From JANRKG01 sp033763635 (lineage in GTDB: Bacteria; Cyanobacteriota; Cyanobacteriia; GCF-001939115): 35,543 nucleotides of DNA. The DNA lies in assembly GCA_033763635.1 (NCBI GenBank), contig JANRKG010000232.1:1-35543 (forward strand). Direction: 5' to 3'. A program made the translations under genes and the position numbers. The first letter of the stretch is position 1. Each line of letters starts with the position of its first letter. Below the pieces are notes generated by a model. It worked only from the letters and a program-made list of their open reading frames with translations. It was not told where the DNA came from and did not search any database. Below are positions 15,868 through 23,121 of the stretch, piece after piece.

Positions 15868-18429
15868 TTAAACCTTAGTAGGGTCATCATCGTCTTGCTT
15901 CTGGGTATCCCGAAGCAGCAGTTCCACCTGTTGCCACAGCATTCGTAAGGATTGTTCATCGCGATCGTCCAGTTCAGTGCGTTGCCCAAGCCCTTGAATC
16001 AGATCTAAAGCATGGCGAATAGCCTCTGAGGGGGAAGGAATTTCTTTGGGGGCTGCGATGAGCATCTGGCGAGCATTGGACAACGCAATTCCTGCCTGAC
16101 CGTTGAAGATTTGCATGTATTGCTGGCTGTTGCTGTCAAAACTAGCTCGGAAGCATTCAGGGGCTTCAGGCCACTGATTGGGATCATAGGGTGGGAACGT
16201 TCCCTGACGACGCTTATTCACCAATTGCGTCACCCCCAGCAAGTCCCCATCAGGGCTGTAAACAGGCATACACAACAAGCTACAGGTTCGATATCCGGTC
16301 GTCTGATCCGTCCTCTTTGCCGTTTCTGAGTAGGGATGGTCATATAAATCAAAGGGAATATTCAAAGGTTCTCCCGTTTCAGCCACCCGTCCGGCGTACC
16401 CTTCCCCCACCCGCAGCCGCAACTCCTGCACACGACCATCCTCAAACCGTACCCGTGTCCATAGTTCCTGAGAGTGGCGATCGATTAACCACAGCGTACT
16501 GCGATCGGCATTCATCAACTTCTTTGCCGACTCCATCACCCGTGCGATCACTTCCTCCGAATTCAAATCCATCTCACTCAGGGAACGGGTCGCCTCCGTC
16601 AGTGCTTCCGATGCTTGTAAGCGTTGAGTGAGGCGATAACACACCTGACATCGCTCAATCAATCGTTGAATGGCAGGGGTATATTCTGCAAATTGTTGGC
16701 GATCGGACTCCGTGAATCCCTGGGGTGCAAGCCGCTCTGCCAACAGCATATTTGCATTCACACCGGGTCTGAGTTTGTTGATCAGTTGCACAAAGGCGAT
16801 CGGATCGCCCCCCTCATCCAGCAAGGGCACCGTCAGGTCTGTAATTGTCCGATAGCCCGCCCCTGCCTGTTCCTCCACCACCCGTCGCGACTGTTGGGAA
16901 AAGTCGTGGGGCTGGGGAATGACTTGCTTGAAGATGGTAATCTGACTGGCGGATTGTTGATTACTGAGAATGTGGATTTTCGTCGGACGGGTGGCCTCGT
17001 GACGGGCACTGATCGCCCACAGTTCATTCGTTTCGCGATCGACGAAGGAAATCATGGCGCGATCGGCCTTCATCAACTCGGTCAGTTGCAATGACACTGA
17101 ACCCAGGATTTCATAAAGCACATCCTCAAACTCCCGTCGATCCATCGTATCGAGAATCGCCAGCAACCGTTGTTCCTGCTGAAAGACCATTTGTAGAAAA
17201 TCAGGTCGCAGAGAAGCCAATCCCTTCTGAACCCATTGAGCATCAAATACAGTGGCATAGATCCGGTTGTAGATCTGCAAAATCCCCTCACGCTTCACCA
17301 CTAACCCAGACAGGCGGAGTTCGATTTGCTCCGGGCTATCGTCAGCAGGAATCGGAGTATAGGGAGATGAGGAGATGAGGGAATGAGAAGGGAAGGAAGT
17401 GAGGGAAGAACAATTTTCTGCCGCCTCCTGCCTTCTGCCTTCTGCCCCCTGCCCTCTGCCTTCCTCCTCCAACATTTGCCCATATAACTTCAACATCGCC
17501 CCAGTATTAGAGCCAGACCGAAGGAGACGATCGCGAATCGTTTTCAAATGGGGAGGCTCATCACGGGCTTCCCAGTTATCAATGAAATGGGATTGCACGA
17601 ACTGTGCGACCTGATCGGCTTCTGAGCCTTGCAGAATAAACTCATCCGAACTTGCAAGCATCTGGCAAAGCTTTTGGGTCAGAAAGGGTTGTCCTCCGGT
17701 CCAGTCGAGAATGGCAAGAAGAACAGCCTGGGGGTCAACGGCCTGATCGCGCAACCCCGGAACCAGAGGTTGGGCTTCCTCCGGTTGAAATCCATGCAGT
17801 TCGATCGCCCGTCCAATATTAAATGGCGTGTGGTTCTTGTCCCGAATCAAGTCCGAGGGGGTAGCAACACCGAGTAAGGCAAAAGTGAGGCGATCGTATT
17901 CCGTACAGGAGCGAATGAAGGCAAAAAAATCATCTGGGCGAAAACTGAGGCTGAGGGTGCTGTCAATCTCATCAATGAAGATAACGATCGGTTGGGAAAT
18001 TGATTCCAATAAAATCTGTTCCACAAATTCACTCAATCGCTGAATCGGTGGCAGAAAATCCCGTTCTTTCAACCAGGTCGGTAAACTGATCTGATCCGTC
18101 AGGCGAAAACTGGTGACAAGCCGCCGCATAATTCCCGCATACCACTGATCCGGCGTAATGTCCTGACTGCCGATCCGGGTGAGGTCGATCGCAGCACAGG
18201 CAAAACCCTCTGATTGCAAGCGGTGCATCGTTCGTACCCGCAGACTCGTTTTTCCCATCTGGCGACAATTGAGGACATAGCAAAAATCCCTCGCCTTCAA
18301 CCCTTCATACAAATCGCGATCGGCCTGTCGCACGACATAACTGGGAGAATCCAGCGGTAAATGCCCACCCACTTTGTAGATTTGGGCGGGACGCTCAGTG
18401 GTAGGGTCTAGATGGGTGGAGAAGAACAT
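15868..18429 (-). CDS. AAA-like ATPase with two GAF domains
   Basis: An 853-aa protein. Residues about 20-315 are an AAA-like (AAA_35 type) NTPase with Walker A NCRQMGKTSLR (54-64) and Walker B PIVIFIDEID (147-156). The family's winged-helix-like segment lies at about 366-405 (LRLSGLVVKREGILQIYNRI). Residues 320-365 are a low-complexity insert encoded by a heptamer repeat. GAF1 spans about 420-590 (ADRAMISFVDRETNELW) and GAF2 about 610-785 (ADRSTLWLIDRHSQELW, GEGYAGRVAETGEPLNI). No output domain follows, only a helical tail. The cysteine pattern of a bilin-binding GAF is absent, so the GAF domains probably sense small molecules or mediate dimerisation. It shares its ATPase family with the upstream TIR gene, 75 bp away. 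Confidence 0.87.
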   Translation of the reverse strand: MFFSTHLDPTTERPAQIYKVGGHLPLDSPSYVVRQADRDLYEGLKARDFCYVLNCRQMGKTSLRVRTMHRLQSEGFACAAIDLTRIGSQDITPDQWYAGIMRRLVTSFRLTDQISLPTWLKERDFLPPIQRLSEFVEQILLESISQPIVIFIDEIDSTLSLSFRPDDFFAFIRSCTEYDRLTFALLGVATPSDLIRDKNHTPFNIGRAIELHGFQPEEAQPLVPGLRDQAVDPQAVLLAILDWTGGQPFLTQKLCQMLASSDEFILQGSEADQVAQFVQSHFIDNWEARDEPPHLKTIRDRLLRSGSNTGAMLKLYGQMLEEEGRGQGAEGRRQEAAENCSSLTSFPSHSLISSSPYTPIPADDSPEQIELRLSGLVVKREGILQIYNRIYATVFDAQWVQKGLASLRPDFLQMVFQQEQRLLAILDTMDRREFEDVLYEILGSVSLQLTELMKADRAMISFVDRETNELWAISARHEATRPTKIHILSNQQSASQITIFKQVIPQPHDFSQQSRRVVEEQAGAGYRTITDLTVPLLDEGGDPIAFVQLINKLRPGVNANMLLAERLAPQGFTESDRQQFAEYTPAIQRLIERCQVCYRLTQRLQASEALTEATRSLSEMDLNSEEVIARVMESAKKLMNADRSTLWLIDRHSQELWTRVRFEDGRVQELRLRVGEGYAGRVAETGEPLNIPFDLYDHPYSETAKRTDQTTGYRTCSLLCMPVYSPDGDLLGVTQLVNKRRQGTFPPYDPNQWPEAPECFRASFDSNSQQYMQIFNGQAGIALSNARQMLIAAPKEIPSPSEAIRHALDLIQGLGQRTELDDRDEQSLRMLWQQVELLLRDTQKQDDDDPTKV
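17360..17480. repeat. Heptameric repeat tract expanded in frame in a domain linker
   Basis: On the plus strand, 7-mers of the ccttctg type run from about 17423 (ccttctgccttctgccccct and on), preceded by gggagatgaggagatgaggg-type units. Such short tandem heptamers are common in filamentous cyanobacterial genomes. Here they are translated as residues about 320-365 between the ATPase and GAF parts of the 853-aa protein (EEEGRGQGAEGRRQEAAE). Confidence 0.8.
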
Positions 18430-18476
18430 TTTTTAGGGTCTGGGTCATGGGTTTGTGTACCAATCTCAGTTCGCCA

Positions 18477-18509
18477 TAATTAATTACATATTACTGATTA
18501 CCAATTACC
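18477..18509. repeat. Degenerate heptamer tract at the 3' end of the TIR gene
   Basis: On the minus strand, ggtaatt, ggtaatc, agtaata, tgtaatt and aattatg follow one another. The first unit contains the TAA stop codon of the TIR-AAA gene (18505-18507), so that gene ends inside a repeat element. The rest fills most of the 75-bp gap to the AAA-GAF-GAF gene. Confidence 0.65.
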
Positions 18510-20373
18510 CATTTAACAAATTCCGATCGCGAAAATACTGCCGATACAATTCCAAACTGGGAACCACTCGATTTCCCTGCATCTTGACCAGGCCAAGGCT
18601 GTGTAACTTGAAAGCAGGAATGGATTCTAGATCGATCGGAACGTCAGCGTTCACCACTTTACTGTAGGCAATGGCAAGTTCTGGATGTTGTTGGAGATTC
18701 CACAAATGGCGACGTAAATGATCGTCATAGGGTCCGGCTTCGGTGGGGGCGACGGGTAACAATTCCTCCAAAGTCAGTTGTTTTTGAGCGATGTGATAGA
18801 GGGCTAACCGCACCAGATAGGGATGCCCCCCCACTAAAGCCATGAGCCACCGAATTTCCGAGGAAGACCACTGCAACCCATGACGGTTTGCCAGGTCCGC
18901 CACCTGATCCGGGCTAAATTCGGGAAGTTCGATTGGTAAACCAACGTTAAACGGTGATTGATTGACATTCAGAGGAATATACACCTCTGTTGAGTGAACC
19001 ACAATTAAGCGGAGATTTTGCCAACGATCGCTATCCCCATCCCCATATCCGGCCTCCTCATACCAGGCACGCAACAGCCCAAAAAAGTCATCGGCAATTT
19101 GAGGATACTGGAAGACCCGATCCACTTCATCCAGGCCCAATATCAATGGCGCATCGGTTTCTGAGAGAAGACAATCTTCAAAGTAAGCCGTGCAGTTGTC
19201 CTTACTGCCGTAGGTGTCCGACCAGTATTCATCAATGCGATCGGCGATTTTCAATTTGCGGCTGACACGCCCACAAAACCAGCGCAACAACAAATTCAGA
19301 TGACTGAAGACAGAAGCATCTGCCTGTTGAAAACTCAAAGGCACTGTACGACATCCCTGTTCCCGTGCATAGGCTAAAATCCGTGCCATCAGGGAAGTTT
19401 TGCCCATTTGTCGGGGAGCTTTAATGCGAATCAAGGCTCCCGGTTGCAGAATCGCTCGATAACATTGGGCTTCGTAGGGAACCCGCTCAATATAGAAAGC
19501 AGAACTTAACCGCACCTGACCACCGGGAAGTTCCGGTTCCGCAACAGGAGAAGGAAGGGCAGCAGGAAGATCCAGAGTGATCGGCAAGGCATTGATGTCC
19601 TTCCCATCCCGATTCCCCCATTCCCCATTCCCCATTCCCCAGTCCCCACTTCTCAAACCGCTCAACAACTTTTTCAGCAAAACGGGTGTATCTTCTGCCG
19701 ATCGCCATTCCCAGGGAGAGTAGTCTTGCAGGAAAGTCCGCAGTTCGTAGTTCAGGGCCAGGGACGGTCCATCAGCAGTCCGGATGGGAAGAATCACAGG
19801 ACGACGATCGCGGCGGTTCTCCTGGATTTGGCGAACCTGGCGGAGTTCCTCTAAAACCAGTTCGCTCATCAGAGCCGGAGTAGACAAAATCAGAATCAGG
19901 TAATCGCACTGTTCCAACTCCTGCCGCAGAACGATCGCCCAATTGGGAATAGCGCGACAGGTTGCAGTGCTCGTGACTGGATACCCAGCGGATTGCAGGG
20001 CATCCCCCAAACTTTGGCCCAGGGTGCGATCGTCCGTCTGCATCTGGTGGGAAATGAAAATCCGGGGGATGCGATCGGCAATCCCTTCACAGACGGGCAG
20101 GAGAGTTCCCTCCGGGTACTGCTTACGGGCACGTTCTAGAGCACCCTGAAGGTTCTTTTTCGTCACCTTCTCTCCCAAGGCAGCAGAAAGCTTCTTCCAG
20201 AGCTTATATCCCACATCTTTTTCAATGTACTGGGGATTCAGAGGATAGATTTTTTCGTAGGTCTGCCCCTGCCACGATCCTAAAAACACCTCCCGTTCCA
20301 GGTCGTTCAAGTGTTTTCCCGTATGTTGACAGACCAGGCGATCGGCTAATTCCAGTGCTTCGTCAACACCCAT
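18505..20373 (-). CDS. vMAP-N-type HTH / TIR / AAA-like ATPase protein
   Basis: A 622-aa three-part protein. Residues about 1-90 are the N-terminal helical domain found on many cyanobacterial vWA-MoxR-associated conflict proteins (NDLEREVFLGSWQGQTYEKI, DVGYKLWKKLSAALGEKV). Residues about 103-240 are a TIR domain of the bacterial TIR_2 kind, with FISHQ on strand A, LILSTPALMS, then ELVLEEL, which carries the candidate catalytic Glu175 or Glu176. Residues about 290-620 are an AAA_35-type ATPase with Walker A IKAPRQMGKTSL (317-328) and Walker B LILGLDEVDRV (410-420). Bacterial TIR domains often cleave NAD+ in defence; whether this one does is unknown. A heptamer-encoded linker separates TIR and ATPase. 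ATG at 20371-20373. It is probably the first gene of a two- or three-gene transcript. Confidence 0.88.
   Translation of the reverse strand: MGVDEALELADRLVCQHTGKHLNDLEREVFLGSWQGQTYEKIYPLNPQYIEKDVGYKLWKKLSAALGEKVTKKNLQGALERARKQYPEGTLLPVCEGIADRIPRIFISHQMQTDDRTLGQSLGDALQSAGYPVTSTATCRAIPNWAIVLRQELEQCDYLILILSTPALMSELVLEELRQVRQIQENRRDRRPVILPIRTADGPSLALNYELRTFLQDYSPWEWRSAEDTPVLLKKLLSGLRSGDWGMGNGEWGNRDGKDINALPITLDLPAALPSPVAEPELPGGQVRLSSAFYIERVPYEAQCYRAILQPGALIRIKAPRQMGKTSLMARILAYAREQGCRTVPLSFQQADASVFSHLNLLLRWFCGRVSRKLKIADRIDEYWSDTYGSKDNCTAYFEDCLLSETDAPLILGLDEVDRVFQYPQIADDFFGLLRAWYEEAGYGDGDSDRWQNLRLIVVHSTEVYIPLNVNQSPFNVGLPIELPEFSPDQVADLANRHGLQWSSSEIRWLMALVGGHPYLVRLALYHIAQKQLTLEELLPVAPTEAGPYDDHLRRHLWNLQQHPELAIAYSKVVNADVPIDLESIPAFKLHSLGLVKMQGNRVVPSLELYRQYFRDRNLLNG
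19612..19647. repeat. attcccc heptamer repeat inside the TIR-AAA gene
   Basis: attcccc repeats four times (one spacing error), followed by agtcccc and actt. On the coding strand it gives GDWGMGNGEWGN, residues about 243-254. That is a glycine/tryptophan-rich linker exactly between the TIR and ATPase domains. Confidence 0.88.
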
Positions 20374-20704
20374 AGCTAGCAGGAAAGAAGAAAAAAATTA
20401 GTTGTAATTCTTTCATCATAAGAGCAAAGAAAGCCCTCTTCGTAAGATTAGCAATAACCAGAAGAAAACTTTATAAACAGATAAATATTGAGGATTATTC
20501 GCTAGATTCTGCTTGATTTTGAAAAGGTTTTATGAGGTTTCCTGAGTTTTTCTGAGGTGCAATAATCTCCAGGAAAATCAGGTTTCTTTTATCTAAGGAA
20601 ATTAAGTTTTTGAAGTCAAAAACTCATGGGGTTTTCTGGTTCTCATGAAGTTTTGAATCAGTCATCATATCAATATGAATTGCATCTTTGAGAGGCAGAA
20701 ACCC
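20374..20704. promoter_or_regulatory. A/T-rich divergent promoter region
   Basis: 331 bp separate the TIR-AAA gene (minus) from the HD-domain gene (plus). The sequence is clearly more A/T-rich than the flanking genes. It contains related fragments around 20530-20590 (gaggtttcctgagtttttct, ctgaggt) but no gene. Both promoters should be here, but I cannot place them reliably. Confidence 0.5.
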
Positions 20705-21550
20705 ATGCTGAATCCTACGAATATCGTGATTGATGCTTTTGTTGCCTCCCTGCAAGATGGCTACCATCGCACCTACGGGGGTCTGAATCCCAACTATTCA
20801 GATATCATCGGCTGGGCGGGCAATATGGCTCTGGAAAATATTGCCAATAGCGATGCCCTTTATCACAATGTTGAACACACGATTTTCGTGAGTTTGGTAG
20901 GGCAGGAAATTCTGCGGGGACGGCAGATTATCGAGGGGAAAGTAACCTGTCAGGATTGGTTGCATGTTGTGTTATCCCTGCTGTGCCACGATATCGGCTA
21001 TGTGAAGGGAGTCTGTCAACAAGACAATCTGGCGCAAAATCTTTATGCGACTGGCCTGGGGGAGGATACTGTTTTTCTCTCTCCCGGTTCAACGGATGCC
21101 AGCCTGAATCCTTACCACGTCGATCGGGGCAAGTTATTTGTGGAAGAACGCTTCGGAGGACATCATCTCATCAATACGGATGTCATCAAGCGCAATATTG
21201 AACTCACGCGCTTCCCTGTTCCCTCTGACCTGGATCACCAGGACACCGTGAACTATCCGGGATTAGTGCGGGCTGCTGATCTGATCGGTCAACTCAGCGA
21301 CCCTCGCTACCTGCAAAAAATTAGCGCTCTGTTCTACGAATTTGTAGAACTTGGAATTCATGAAACCTTTGGCTACCGCTCCCCTGGAGATCTTCGCCAA
21401 AATTACCCTCGTTTCTATTGGAATGTTGTTTATCCTTACATCCAACCTGCATTGCGGTATCTATCCGTAACGCAGGAAGGTAAGCAAATCATTGCCAACC
21501 TCTATGCGAATGTGTTCCGCATTGAGCATGAGAAGGCATGTGCTGCTTAA
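20705..21550 (+). CDS. HD-domain metalloprotein, Npun_R2479-like
   Basis: A 281-aa protein from ATG 20705, which has gagaggc upstream. The in-frame ATG at 20675 has no ribosome binding site. An HD-type metal site is visible: YHNVEHT (His54, His58), CHDIGY (His95, Asp96) and further histidines in YHVDRG and GGHHL. HD proteins are phosphohydrolases, often acting on nucleotides or cyclic nucleotides. This cyanobacterial family (named after a Nostoc punctiforme member) has no assigned substrate. It is divergent from the TIR gene with a shared upstream region, so co-regulation is possible. A hairpin repeat begins directly after the stop codon. Confidence 0.85.
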   Translation: MLNPTNIVIDAFVASLQDGYHRTYGGLNPNYSDIIGWAGNMALENIANSDALYHNVEHTIFVSLVGQEILRGRQIIEGKVTCQDWLHVVLSLLCHDIGYVKGVCQQDNLAQNLYATGLGEDTVFLSPGSTDASLNPYHVDRGKLFVEERFGGHHLINTDVIKRNIELTRFPVPSDLDHQDTVNYPGLVRAADLIGQLSDPRYLQKISALFYEFVELGIHETFGYRSPGDLRQNYPRFYWNVVYPYIQPALRYLSVTQEGKQIIANLYANVFRIEHEKACAA

Positions 21551-21637
21551 GGAGATTTCCAGAAAAAAGTTTACCTGTGGGGTGCCTTTCGGCTACGCTC
21601 AGGGCGTGGATGCTGGTTGAGCGTAGCCGAAACCAGC
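21551..21637. repeat. Dispersed hairpin repeat, copy 1
   Basis: It begins at the stop codon with taaggagatttcc. It then holds a perfect 15-bp inverted repeat: tttcggctacgctca (21587-21601) and tgagcgtagccgaaa (21618-21632). A competing hairpin uses gctggt (21612-21617) and accagc (21632-21637). A second copy with the same head but an inverted interior lies at the right end of the window. Confidence 0.85.
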
Positions 21638-21663
21638 AAGGAAATTACTTGCCAGGAATCTTC

Positions 21664-22190
21664 TTATTGAATGAGCTTGTGAACCAGCGCAGCCGTCTCT
21701 TCTGGATTTCCGGTTAAAGGAAAAACCAAGACACTTTTAATTTTTGGGTTCTTCACAAATTCCTTTAAGCGATACAACTAGTGATCCGAAATGGCAACTC
21801 CTTCATACTGCTCGGCATACGCTAACTCTTGATTGAAATTAGCATCATTGTAGGTTTGAATAAAGGCGCGATCGACATTCCAATTGAGCCAATCCGCTGC
21901 AAAATATCGCTTACCCCAATAAGGATTATGGTGGCAAATGTCGAAACTAACCTTTGGATTTGCTTTCTTCATCTCAGATCTCATTTGACGCACAAATTTT
22001 GTCAAATGAGCGGTGCGATCGACTTTTCCAGGTAATTCGGCATAATACCCCAGGTAGTCATCCCACTGAACTGCATCAATGGTTGGATACTTCTGAACAA
22101 ACTCAATAGAGATGTTTTTGAAGAGATTCGCAACCTATGGGACTTCCACATTGAATGATGTTTTTGAAGAGATTCGCAACCTATGGGACT
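21664..22190 (-). pseudogene. Remnant of a family 10-like glycosylhydrolase gene
   Basis: Reading from 22190 down, the frame gives NLFKNISIEFVQKYPTIDAV, QWDDYLGYYAELPGKVDRT, then FDICHHNPYWGKRYFAADWL and QTYNDANFNQELAYAEQYEG. An amber codon follows at 21778-21780. The same frame then continues for 37 codons (LYRLKEFVKNPKIKSVLVFP and on) to TAA at 21664-21666. The pattern (strand ending QWDDY, later a YEGVAISD strand) fits a TIM-barrel glycosidase of the DUF187/GHL10 type; family assignment is tentative. The 5' end is lost beyond a 46-bp tandem duplication that shifts the frame. The gene is therefore broken at both ends. Confidence 0.72.
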
Positions 22191-22202
22191 TCCACATTGA
22201 AT
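22111..22202. repeat. Perfect 46-bp tandem duplication
   Basis: The 46-bp segment beginning gatgtttttgaagagattcg occurs at 22111-22156 and again, identical, at 22157-22202. 46 is not a multiple of three, so it shifts the frame of the glycosidase remnant. The identity of the copies indicates a recent event. Confidence 0.95.
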
Positions 22203-22229
22203 ACAGATTGAGGAAGTCCCACGTAGGTT
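22178..22229. repeat. Inverted repeat at the broken end of the glycosidase remnant
   Basis: aacctatgggacttcc (22178-22193) pairs with ggaagtcccacgtaggtt (22212-22229) except for a two-base bulge (cg), around an 18-base loop. It overlaps the second copy of the tandem duplication. It may be the footprint of a mobile element or a REP-like hairpin. Confidence 0.7.
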
Positions 22230-22323
22230 TTATCCACTCCAGAAACCAGCCATCCTTTCGCAATTACCTCATTAAAATCTTCATTTAAGATAATATAGGG
22301 CTAGGTTCCAGACGGGTACAGAC

Positions 22324-22701
22324 ATGACTTCAGAATTGAATAGCCAAGCTTCAATTATTCGGACTGAACGTGGACTGACGATCGCAGGAACACGAATCAC
22401 GCTTTATGATGTGATGGATTATGTAAGTGCCCAATATCCTCCCCATTTTATTCAAGGTCTTTTCAATTTGACAGATAGCCAAATCAGTGAGGCTCTTGCA
22501 TATATTGAAACTAATCGTAGCCAAGTCGAAACTGAGTATCAAACGATATTAGAGGAAGCGGAAGAACTTCGACAGTATTATGAAGAGCGGAACCGCAACC
22601 TCATTGCTCGCCTTGAGACAAAACCCCCTAAGCCAGGGATGGAGGCTGCCTGGGAAAAACTCCAGGAACAGAAAGCAAGACACCAAGCTCATCGAGCTTA
22701 A
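22324..22701 (+). CDS. DUF433 domain protein (probable antitoxin)
   Basis: A 125-aa protein. Residues about 10-60 form a DUF433 domain (IIRTERGLTIAGTRITLYDV, then LTDSQISEALAYIETN), a small helix-turn-helix-like fold typical of antitoxins paired with PIN-like toxins. The C-terminal 60 residues are a charged coiled coil (EEAEELRQYYEERNRNL) that probably wraps the toxin. It ends two bases before the next gene, so the pair is translationally coupled. A TAATAT box at 22291-22296 is a possible -10 element. DUF433 antitoxins usually repress their own promoter. Confidence 0.85.
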   Translation: MTSELNSQASIIRTERGLTIAGTRITLYDVMDYVSAQYPPHFIQGLFNLTDSQISEALAYIETNRSQVETEYQTILEEAEELRQYYEERNRNLIARLETKPPKPGMEAAWEKLQEQKARHQAHRA

Positions 22702-22703
22702 AC

Positions 22704-23099
22704 ATGATTTTCTTGGTGGATCACAATCTAGAAGGCCATGCTTTGCTTTTATCAGGTAATCTTGCGATTCTTGGTTGGCTAAATCTGTTACCAATCCGCT
22801 TTGTGACCTTTGAAGACGCTGCATTACCGATTGCCAGTGATGACAGAACCGTATGGAAATTTGCCCAAGCGAATCAAATGATTCTGCTAACAGCTAATCG
22901 CAGTATGAAAGGTAAGAATTCTCTAGAGCAAGTAATACGAGAAGAGAATACCCCTACTTCATTGCCTGTTATCACAATTGGAGATGCAAATCGAGTGCTG
23001 AGCGATCCTGACTATCGCAATCGCTGTATGGAGCGACTGGTTGAGATTATTTTTACCATCGATGATTACCGAGGTTCCAGAAGGCTGTTTATTCCATGA
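22704..23099 (+). CDS. PIN-like (DUF5615-type) probable toxin nuclease
   Basis: A 131-aa protein beginning MIFLVDHNLEGHA, where the first aspartate sits at the end of strand 1 as in PIN-like nucleases. It continues with a second acidic patch (FEDAALPIASDDRTVW) and the strand MILLTANRS, equivalent to the ILTxDxD strand of DUF5615 proteins with the acid replaced by asparagine. Partner genes of DUF433 are generally of this kind. Relatives are sometimes mislabelled as malonyltransferases. It probably cleaves RNA when free, but the substituted acidic position leaves activity uncertain. It ends 22 bp before the convergent Hsp70 gene's stop codon. Confidence 0.78.
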   Translation: MIFLVDHNLEGHALLLSGNLAILGWLNLLPIRFVTFEDAALPIASDDRTVWKFAQANQMILLTANRSMKGKNSLEQVIREENTPTSLPVITIGDANRVLSDPDYRNRCMERLVEIIFTIDDYRGSRRLFIP

Positions 23100-23121
23100 A
23101 TGTTTATTACATGAAACTGAC

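Noticed and set aside
22178..22229. Intact insertion sequence end
   Set aside because: No transposase frame or matching second end is present; only a hairpin remains.
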